Shown: in pieces, positions 33,064 to 38,856 of the stretch
Layout of the letters: each line of letters starts with the position of its first letter
How positions within the stretch are numbered: position 1 is the first letter of the stretch
Assembly (NCBI GenBank): GCA_023390115.1
Contig: JAEWDM010000018.1
Coordinates: 1 to 38,856 of the forward strand
Reading direction: 5' to 3'
Source: Bacillota bacterium
Lineage (GTDB): Bacteria > Bacillota > Clostridia > Acetivibrionales > DSM-27016
DNA length: 38,856 nt
Made by a program: the position numbers and the translations under genes
The notes under the pieces: generated by a model
Told to the model about the DNA's origin: nothing
The model's database searches: none
Seen by the model: the letters and a program-made list of their open reading frames with translations, nothing else

Positions 33064-35715
33064 GTGCACATTCATAGTATAAAAAGCTTTACCGGAAGAA
33101 ACATATACAGTCATAAGCCGGTAATTAAAATGGTAATAGATTTTGAGGATTTGTACAGGTACCCGACAAGTAAGATTCCAGGGTTTAATGAAGCCCTTTT
33201 GAAAAGCTTCCCGGGCCTGAAGGCACACTGCTGCTCTTTGGGCTATGAGGGAGGCTTTGCCGAAAGGCTTACGGAGGGGACATATATAGGACATGTCACA
33301 GAGCATTTGATTTTGGAGCTTCAAAGTATTATGGGCTATGATGTATGCTTTGGCAGGACCAGAATAATTGAAGAGCCCGGTCTTTATTATATTATTGCGG
33401 AATACAAAAACGAGAGGTGCGGCATGGAATGCTGCAGGGCGGCTGTGAATATTGTTTCATGCCTCGTTAAGGGCAAAAGTCCGAATGTAAGCAATATACT
33501 TAAGGATTTGAAGGTAATTGCCACAGAAGCCGAGCTTGGCCCAAGCTCAAGAGCCATATACGATGAAGCGTTGAAAAGAGGAATCCCCATTACCCGTGTG
33601 GGAGGGGAGAGTCTTCTGCAATTGGGGTACGGCAAATACTCAAGGCTTATTGAGGCTTCTCTCAGCGATAAGCCAAGCTGCATAGCCGTTGACGTGGCAG
33701 GAAGCAAGCATCTGACAAAGCAAATACTTGTGCAGAGCAATATTCCTGTCCCGGCGGGGGATATTGCGTATACCGGACAATCGGCAGTTGCCATAGCGGA
33801 GGAGATAGGCTATCCCGTAGTACTGAAGCCATATAATGCAAATCAGGGCAAGGGAGTTACTCTTAATATAAAAAATGCGGCGGAGGCAAAGGCTGCATAT
33901 AAGGAGGCGGTAAGATACGGCCCGGCGGTTGTTGTTGAAAGATACGTAAAGGGCAGAGATTACCGCATACTGGTAGTGGGAGGAAAGGTTTCCGCAGCTT
34001 CCGAAAGAACGCCTCCCGTTGTTATAGGAGACGGAATACATTCAATAAAGGAGCTGGTACGGCTTGAAAATCTTAACCCCTTAAGAGGGGATGATCACGA
34101 AAAGCCTTTAACTAAAATAAAGCTTGACAATTTGGCAAGACAGGTTATTAAAAGGCAGGGGCTTGATGAGGAAGGAGTTCCCCGAAAGGGCGTTGCTGTA
34201 AAGCTTCGTGATAACGGAAACTTGAGCACGGGAGGCACGGCAAGGGATTGCTCGGATGAAATACACCCTTACAACTGCCAGCTTGCCATTAACGCCGCCG
34301 GGGCGCTGGGGCTGGATATAGCGGGAGTAGACATAACGGCACAGGATATATCCCGGCCTATAAACTGCTGCAATGGAGCCGTTATTGAGGTTAATGCCGC
34401 TCCGGGGCTCAGAATGCATTTATACCCCACGGAGGGAAGCCCCAGAAATGTGGCGGCCGATATAGTGGATATGATGTTTCCTGAAGGCCGGCCGCACTCA
34501 GTACCCATTGTGTCGGTAACGGGTACAAATGGGAAAACCACCACTGCGAGGCTGATAAGGCATGTTATGGCGCTGGAGGGGAAAAGGGTCGGAATGACCT
34601 CCACCAGCGGAATTTATATAGGAGACAGGTGCATACAGAAGGGGGATAACACCGGGCCTTTAAGCGCGAGGCTGGTGCTGTCCGACAGGAGCATAGACGC
34701 CGCGGTGCTGGAAACCGCCAGGGGAGGGATATTGAGAAAGGGCTTGGGATATGACCTTGCCGATGTTGGGGTAATAACTAATGTGGGAGACGACCATTTC
34801 GGAGCCGAGGGTGTAAATACCTTAGAAGACATGGCCTTTGTAAAGGCACTGGTGGCGGAGGCGGTAAAGCCCGACGGTTATGCGGTAATCAACGCGGATG
34901 ATGCAATGGCGGGATATATGCTGAAAAGAGTGGCCTGCAACGCAGTTCTTTTTTCTGTAAACAGCAAAAACCCTCTTATAGAGGAGCATTTAAATAAGGG
35001 AGGCAAGGCGGTGTATGTGGAAGGGGGCAGGATTTGCATCCGTGAGGGCGGGCTTAAGAAGAATATACTGAGTATTAAGGACATACCTATGACCTTTGGA
35101 GGAAGACTGGACTGCAATATAGAAAATTCTCTTGCCGCCACTTCGGCGTTGTATTCTCTTAATGTTTCGACAGATGCGATAAAAAAAGGCTTAAAGACAT
35201 TTATGACCGACCCTGTGACAAATCCCGGAAGGTTTAACATATTTGATATGGGAGAATTCAAGGTTATGCTTGACTATGGGCATAATCCTTCAGGCTATAA
35301 GGAGGTCTTAAAGTTTGCCTGCAAAATGGAGGCTTCAAGGCTTGTAGGCGTTATAGGAGTGCCGGGAGACAGGCTTGACCGCAATATAACCCAGGTGGGA
35401 GAGATGTGCGGAGGGGCCTTTGACACCCTTTATATCAAGGAGGACAATGACTTAAGAGGAAGGAAGCAGGGGGAGGTTGCCGCTCTGCTGCATAAGGCTG
35501 CTATAAAGGGTGGAGCAAGGCGCGAAGGTGTAAGCATTATACACTCTGAAATAAAAGCACTCGAGGCTGCGATACTTGACGCGCAGCCGGGGGATTTCAT
35601 AATTATGCTGTATGAGGAATTCGAGCCTGCGGTGGAGCTTTTGAACAGGCTGAAAAAGGAGCTTGAGCAAATCCCTGTGGCTGTGGACATGAGAGTAGCG
35701 GAGCCGGCAGGATAG
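33064..35715 (+). CDS. cphA: Cyanophycin synthetase
   Basis: The 883-residue protein has the CphA1 layout: an N-terminal domain (1 to about 160), an ATP-grasp domain (about 170-470; GYPVVLKPYNANQGKGVTL, then IEVNAAPGLRMH), and a Mur-ligase-like domain from about 480 (VTGTNGKTTTARLIRH, ETARGGILRKGLGYD). The two ATP sites add Asp to the backbone and Arg to its side chains. Length is that of a full bacterial CphA1, not the short dipeptide-dependent CphA2. GTG 33064 follows GGAGGACATACAAA. With cphB and iadA this is a self-contained nitrogen- and arginine-storage system in a heterotrophic bacterium. Confidence 0.97.
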   Translation: MHIHSIKSFTGRNIYSHKPVIKMVIDFEDLYRYPTSKIPGFNEALLKSFPGLKAHCCSLGYEGGFAERLTEGTYIGHVTEHLILELQSIMGYDVCFGRTRIIEEPGLYYIIAEYKNERCGMECCRAAVNIVSCLVKGKSPNVSNILKDLKVIATEAELGPSSRAIYDEALKRGIPITRVGGESLLQLGYGKYSRLIEASLSDKPSCIAVDVAGSKHLTKQILVQSNIPVPAGDIAYTGQSAVAIAEEIGYPVVLKPYNANQGKGVTLNIKNAAEAKAAYKEAVRYGPAVVVERYVKGRDYRILVVGGKVSAASERTPPVVIGDGIHSIKELVRLENLNPLRGDDHEKPLTKIKLDNLARQVIKRQGLDEEGVPRKGVAVKLRDNGNLSTGGTARDCSDEIHPYNCQLAINAAGALGLDIAGVDITAQDISRPINCCNGAVIEVNAAPGLRMHLYPTEGSPRNVAADIVDMMFPEGRPHSVPIVSVTGTNGKTTTARLIRHVMALEGKRVGMTSTSGIYIGDRCIQKGDNTGPLSARLVLSDRSIDAAVLETARGGILRKGLGYDLADVGVITNVGDDHFGAEGVNTLEDMAFVKALVAEAVKPDGYAVINADDAMAGYMLKRVACNAVLFSVNSKNPLIEEHLNKGGKAVYVEGGRICIREGGLKKNILSIKDIPMTFGGRLDCNIENSLAATSALYSLNVSTDAIKKGLKTFMTDPVTNPGRFNIFDMGEFKVMLDYGHNPSGYKEVLKFACKMEASRLVGVIGVPGDRLDRNITQVGEMCGGAFDTLYIKEDNDLRGRKQGEVAALLHKAAIKGGARREGVSIIHSEIKALEAAILDAQPGDFIIMLYEEFEPAVELLNRLKKELEQIPVAVDMRVAEPAG

Positions 35716-35747
35716 GGGATTTTGTTGAGATAACGGACTATTTGAAG

Positions 35748-35796
35748 AAAAACACCTTTCGGGCATAGGAGTGATCTGCCTGGAGGGTGTTTTTTG
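35748..35796 (+). terminator. Terminator after cphA (copy 1 of a repeated terminator)
   Basis: AAACACC pairs with GGTGTTT, with a further inner stem (CGGGCA with TGCCTG), followed by TTTTTT. Nearly the same sequence recurs at 37788-37836. Confidence 0.85.
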
Positions 35797-35856
35797 CAGA
35801 TATTTTACTTTTTAAGATATTTTTATTAAAATATTATTAAAATTAGTGCATATTTA

Positions 35857-35885
35857 TTGACAATAATTTCTATTACTTATATCAT
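35857..35885 (+). promoter_or_regulatory. Sigma-A-like promoter for the lipoprotein genes
   Basis: TTGACA (35857-35862), 17-base spacer, TATCAT (35880-35885). It lies 67 bases before the first lipoprotein start, in an otherwise AT-rich spacer. Confidence 0.75.
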
Positions 35886-35952
35886 TATATTGTTGCGCGC
35901 AATAGTAAAAATTTAGCTTATATGTTACTTATAAATTAAAGGGGCTACGATT

Positions 35953-36483
35953 ATGGCACATTCAAAAAGCAAATATTTATATCCACTTATATTAACTGCT
36001 TTGATTATTCTGGTAGCAGGCAGTGCCGGGTGTTCATCAGAGGATAACAGCAATTTGCCATCTTCCGGGCAGGTTGCTTCCGCGAACAATTTGTTTCAGG
36101 CATCCTCTGATGTTACTGACAGCCTTGTAACAGCAGGGGATATTGATGAAGGAATTGAGTTTGTACAAAATTATCTGAATGCTTACAAAGAAGGGGATAT
36201 GGATAAGCTAAGAGACCTTTACTTTCCTAATCGCTACCCTGAAAGAACAAATGAATACTTTAAAAGCAAGAAAAATCTTACCATAAAACGAGTAAGCTAT
36301 CCTACAGTGTATCTAAAAGGCTATGTTGAAGATACATATAAGAGCAGGCACAAGGAAGGCTTGTATAAAGGGCTGATTTTGTTTGCCGAATATGAAGAAA
36401 ACGGAGAGCACACGGAAAATGACTTTATACTTATAAAGCTGAAACCCGATAGTAAGTGGCTGCTCTATGACATGGGGAAATAG
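35953..36483 (+). CDS. Predicted lipoprotein, first of a tandem pair
   Basis: The 176-residue protein has a positively charged N terminus, a hydrophobic stretch and the lipobox VAGSAGC, with the lipid-bearing Cys at 27. After a Ser/Asn-rich linker comes a folded domain with FVQNYLNAYKEGDMDKLRDL and repeated beta-type strands. The helix then curved-sheet pattern resembles NTF2/DUF4878-like domains, but that is only a suggestion. It is closely similar to the next gene. It is probably anchored on the outer face of the membrane. I do not know its function. Confidence 0.82.
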   Translation: MAHSKSKYLYPLILTALIILVAGSAGCSSEDNSNLPSSGQVASANNLFQASSDVTDSLVTAGDIDEGIEFVQNYLNAYKEGDMDKLRDLYFPNRYPERTNEYFKSKKNLTIKRVSYPTVYLKGYVEDTYKSRHKEGLYKGLILFAEYEENGEHTENDFILIKLKPDSKWLLYDMGK

Positions 36484-37060
36484 AGGCTAAAGGAGAGACC
36501 GGCAATGAAATCCTTTAAAAACAAATACTTTCGCCCTCTTATATTAACTGCTTTAATTATTCTGCTAGCAGGCAGTGCCGGGTGTTCATCAGAGAATAAC
36601 AGCAATTTGTCATCTTCCGGGCAGGATGTTGTCGAGAACAATTCGCTTCAGGCATCCTCTGATGTTACTGACAGCCTTGTAACAGCAGGGGATATTGATG
36701 AAGGGATTGAGGTTGTACAGGATTATTTGAACGCCTACCAAGAAGGGGATATGGATAAGCTTAGGATTCTTCATCTGCCTAAGCGTTTCTCAGAAATGAG
36801 AAGTGATTACTTTAAAAGCAAGAAGAATCTTACAGTAAAAAGGGTCAGCTATCCTACAGTGTACTTGAAGGATTATGATACCGAGAAGGAATACAAAAAT
36901 AATAATGAGGAAGGCTTTTATAAAAGTCTGATTCTGTTTGCCGAGTATGAAGAAAACGGAGAGCATACGCAAAATGATTTTGTGCTTATAAAGCTTAAGC
37001 CTGATAGTAAATGGCTGATATATACTATGGGGAAATAGAAGCTAAAGGAGAGACCGGCAA
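35980..37060 (+). repeat. Tandem duplication of a lipoprotein gene unit (about 555 bp) with a third ribosome-site stub
   Basis: GCTAAAGGAGAGACCGGCAA is at 36486-36505 and again at 37041-37060, 555 bases later. The first copy supplies the ribosome site of the second gene; the second copy leads nowhere (it is followed by ATTTAAGCCC), so it is a stub marking the repeat edge. Confidence 0.85.
36505..37038 (+). CDS. Predicted lipoprotein, second of a tandem pair
   Basis: The 177-residue protein is a paralogue of the gene just upstream: same lipobox (LAGSAGC, Cys27), same SDVTDSLVTAGDIDEGIE segment and the same C-terminal end (DSKWLIYTMGK). AAAGGAGAG precedes ATG 36505. The two differ mainly in the linker after the lipobox and in the middle of the domain (LHLPKRFSEMRSDY), so copies have diverged since duplication. 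The 20-base stretch GCTAAAGGAGAGACCGGCAA after each gene shows the repeat unit. Confidence 0.82.
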   Translation: MKSFKNKYFRPLILTALIILLAGSAGCSSENNSNLSSSGQDVVENNSLQASSDVTDSLVTAGDIDEGIEVVQDYLNAYQEGDMDKLRILHLPKRFSEMRSDYFKSKKNLTVKRVSYPTVYLKDYDTEKEYKNNNEEGFYKSLILFAEYEENGEHTQNDFVLIKLKPDSKWLIYTMGK

Positions 37061-37129
37061 ATTTAAGCCCTTCTGGCACTTGCAAAAGATTATGCATTGC
37101 AAGTTAAATTGAAGCCGGGGGTATTAATT

Positions 37130-37732
37130 ATGGCGAAAACTTTAAAAAAGCCTCTAAATTTTGTTATACTTGCGGCATTACTGTCTATATGCATACTCGC
37201 TTGCATATACTATGCTTCTCCTATGAAGATTCAGAGAATACAAGCCACATACGCAGGCTATTCCAGTGTAGAAGAGCTTAGTGAGTATTCGGACATGATT
37301 ATAATAGCAACTCCGTTGAAAGAGTTCGAGGAGTGCCCTCCTGCAATCAAATATAATCCTGACGGAAGAATTGAGGACGAATACACTGTTTCGCCCTTTG
37401 AAGTGAAGAAAGTCATAAAGGGAGATTCAGAATTAAAAAGTGTCGATATACTTCAGCCTGCTGCAATAATAGAAAATGCCCTTGGGAAAAAGGTTTTGCG
37501 GATTACCGGGGATTACTATACCGTAATGAAAAAGGGGGAAAGCTATTTGCTGTTTTTGAAGAAGGTGCAAGAAGAGGGCTTCTATTCAGTGGTTTCTTTG
37601 GAATATGGCAAATACAACTTAGATGGTGGGGATCAGGATGAAATGAACATTACTGAAAAATCCGACAAATTTAAAAAGGTAAAGGATATGGCTAAGACAA
37701 GATTTAAAAAAACATTTGATTCAATACAATAA
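37130..37732 (+). CDS. Predicted membrane-anchored or secreted protein, unknown family
   Basis: The 200-residue protein from ATG 37130 has an N-terminal basic segment and a hydrophobic helix (FVILAALLSICILACIYYAS) with Cys25 in a poor lipobox (ILAC). The rest is a soluble beta-rich domain (MIIIATPLKEFEE, SPFEVKKVIKGDSELKSVDI, YTVMKKGESYLLFLKKVQEE). Such a pattern is seen in many secreted Firmicute proteins of unknown role. GGGGGTATTAATT serves as ribosome site; the frame is open back to 37097. It lies between the lipoprotein pair and the second repeated terminator. Confidence 0.72.
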   Translation: MAKTLKKPLNFVILAALLSICILACIYYASPMKIQRIQATYAGYSSVEELSEYSDMIIIATPLKEFEECPPAIKYNPDGRIEDEYTVSPFEVKKVIKGDSELKSVDILQPAAIIENALGKKVLRITGDYYTVMKKGESYLLFLKKVQEEGFYSVVSLEYGKYNLDGGDQDEMNITEKSDKFKKVKDMAKTRFKKTFDSIQ

Positions 37733-37787
37733 GGCCATTTTCATAAAGATGGACGTTCTTTAGCAATAATTAAGAGGCTTTTCAGAG

Positions 37788-37836
37788 AAAAACACCTTCC
37801 GGGCAGGGCGCGTGACCTGCCGGAGGGTGTTTTTCT
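37788..37836 (+). terminator. Terminator (copy 2 of a repeated terminator)
   Basis: AAACACC/GGTGTTT outer stem and a perfect inner stem (CGGGCAGG with CCTGCCGG) with a T-run. It matches the element at 35748-35796 closely. Confidence 0.88.
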
Positions 37837-37951
37837 TTGACAAATGGCTTTTGTACGCGTAAAATAATGTACATGATATTTATAGAGTTAAAGAGAAACG
37901 TATGCATTTGATTTTTTTTAAAAGTGTCCCGGTGACAGGAGAGTGAGCTTT

Positions 37952-38515
37952 GTGATAGATAAGGAGAGAATAAAGGCAGCGGTGAGAGAAATACTGGAGG
38001 CCATAGGTGAAGACCCCGGCAGGGAAGGTCTGGTGGAAACTCCCGACAGGGTTGCAAGGATGTATGAGGAGATATTTGCCGGGCTCCATATGGACCCCAG
38101 AGATGTTGTCAAGGTTTTCAAAGAGGAAAACCATGAGGAGATGGTAATGGTAAAGGACATACCCCTGTATTCCATATGCGAGCATCACCTGCTTCCATTT
38201 GTGGGCTCGGCAAGTGTGGTATACCTGCCCAGAAAGGGAAAGGTTATGGGTCTCAGCAAGCTGGCAAGGATAGTGGATATTGTGGCAAAAAAGCCGCAGC
38301 TTCAGGAAAGGCTGTCGAGCCAGGTGGCCGATATAATTATGGAGGCCGTAGACCCCCTTGGAGTGGCTGTAGTGATAGAGGCGGAGCACTTATGCATGAC
38401 AATGAGAGGAATAAAAAAGCCCGGCGCAAAAACAGTTACATCAGCATTAAGAGGGGTAATCAAAACCGATTCAAAAACCAGGGCGGAGGTTATGTCTCTT
38501 ATAAAGGGGATATAG
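37952..38515 (+). CDS. folE: GTP cyclohydrolase I
   Basis: The protein is 187 residues from GTG 37952. Signatures: DPGREGLVETPDRVARMYEE, the zinc/active-site segment SICEHHLLPFVG, PRKGKVMGLSKLARIVDIVA, and EAEHLCMTMRGI near the C terminus. It forms dihydroneopterin triphosphate from GTP for folate, and in some bacteria serves queuosine synthesis. The start GTG 37952 is preferred because AGGAGA lies 9 bases upstream; GTG 37943 would be only one base from it. No folate or queuosine neighbours are visible. Confidence 0.96.
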   Translation: MIDKERIKAAVREILEAIGEDPGREGLVETPDRVARMYEEIFAGLHMDPRDVVKVFKEENHEEMVMVKDIPLYSICEHHLLPFVGSASVVYLPRKGKVMGLSKLARIVDIVAKKPQLQERLSSQVADIIMEAVDPLGVAVVIEAEHLCMTMRGIKKPGAKTVTSALRGVIKTDSKTRAEVMSLIKGI

Positions 38516-38518
38516 CAG

Positions 38519-38543
38519 GGAACGCCCACTGTAGCGTTCCTTT
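38519..38543 (+). terminator. Short hairpin after folE
   Basis: GGAACGC (38519-38525) pairs with GCGTTCC (38534-38540), followed by only TTTA. A weak terminator at best. Confidence 0.55.
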
Positions 38544-38706
38544 ACATGAAGAAGCCTTTTTTGGGGAGAATTATTCTTCCGTAAATTACTTTATATCTGT
38601 TTTAGATATTATAGCCTAATCTGTATTTAAGAAACAAATCTATGTTAATCCATTAAGATTTCTGGTAAAATAATAGTATACTGAGGGCTGCGAAAGGGGA
38701 GAGCAC

Positions 38707-38856
38707 ATGTCTAAGCACATAAAAGCAGTACAAGACAGCGACTTTATAATGCTGCCGGTTGTGGACTTCGTTTTCAAGCTTTTGTTTGGAGACATTAAGC
38801 ATAAGGAAAGACTCATATCGCTGCTGAGCGCTATACTCAGGCTGCCTGAGAAGGAG
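38707..38856 (+). CDS. Rpn family (PD-(D/E)XK) nuclease/transposase-like protein, 3' cut by the window
   Basis: The first 50 residues are visible and the gene runs off the window end. The N terminus (DSDFIMLPVVDFVFKLLFGD, then KHKERLISLLSAILRLPEKE) resembles the start of the Rpn/PD-(D/E)XK transposase-like family, in which the D-FKLLFG motif is the first catalytic segment. AAAGGGGAGAGCAC precedes ATG 38707. These genes are common, often multi-copy, and of uncertain mobility in Clostridia. Confidence 0.7.
   Translation, partial: MSKHIKAVQDSDFIMLPVVDFVFKLLFGDIKHKERLISLLSAILRLPEKE

Noticed and set aside
38176..38619. Plus-strand open frame overlapping folE
   Set aside because: It is a shifted frame of folE with odd composition; folE itself is unambiguous.
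1..38856. CRISPR array, rRNA genes or complete insertion sequence
   Set aside because: No regularly spaced short repeats, no rRNA signatures and no complete transposase with terminal repeats were seen.

Overview
The window comes from a low-GC, AT-biased Firmicute, most likely a motile member of the Clostridia. The evidence is the Bacillus/Clostridium-type comFC-yvyF-flgM-flgN-flgK-flgL-yviE-fliW-csrA flagellar order, the heavy use of AGA/AGG and ATA codons, the strong GGAGG ribosome sites, and a clostridial-type leuC. All calls come from reading the sequence; no database search was run.

Layout. (1) 1-8946: the 3' part of a large nonribosomal peptide synthetase (NRPS) gene, with the end of a C domain, three modules and a thioesterase. 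The binding-pocket residues I read suggest Ile, Pro and Gly, so the released product would end in -Ile-Pro-Gly. (2) 8947-9550: a junction with the tail of a broken OB-fold gene, repeats and tRNA-Arg(CCT) on the minus strand. This may be an old integration boundary. (3) 9619-21578: comF, then a late-flagellar block: yvyF, flgM, flgN, two tandem flgK genes, flgL, yviE, fliW, csrA, flaG, fliD, fliS and a FlgN/FliT-like chaperone. Two sigma-28-like promoters are visible. The first flgK carries an inserted domain resembling von Willebrand factor A with a lost metal site. (4) 21613-23314: a cluster of DnaA-box-like sites, a consensus sigma-A promoter, an M-box magnesium riboswitch with terminator and a corA transporter, plus a small antisense membrane-protein gene overlapping the end of corA.

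(5) 23501-28502: a PflX-like radical SAM protein, an AraC-type regulator and the leucine operon leuC-leuD-leuB. (6) 28741-30253: two convergent, degenerate regulators: a receiver/GGDEF-like protein without its phospho-acceptor Asp, and a LexA-like repressor lacking both the Ala-Gly cleavage site and the catalytic Lys. (7) 30600-35715: a cyanophycin locus with isoaspartyl dipeptidase, a small membrane protein, cyanophycinase and cyanophycin synthetase. It could make the Asp/Arg storage polymer and break it down to free amino acids. (8) 35748-37836: a cassette of two duplicated lipoproteins and a third secreted or anchored protein, bracketed by two nearly identical terminators. (9) 37952-38856: folE and the start of an Rpn-family nuclease/transposase-like gene cut by the window end.

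The strongest candidates for something new are the vWA-like insertion in FlgK, the apparently uncleavable LexA next to a doubly degenerate receiver protein, and the DnaA-box cluster in front of a magnesium-controlled transporter.
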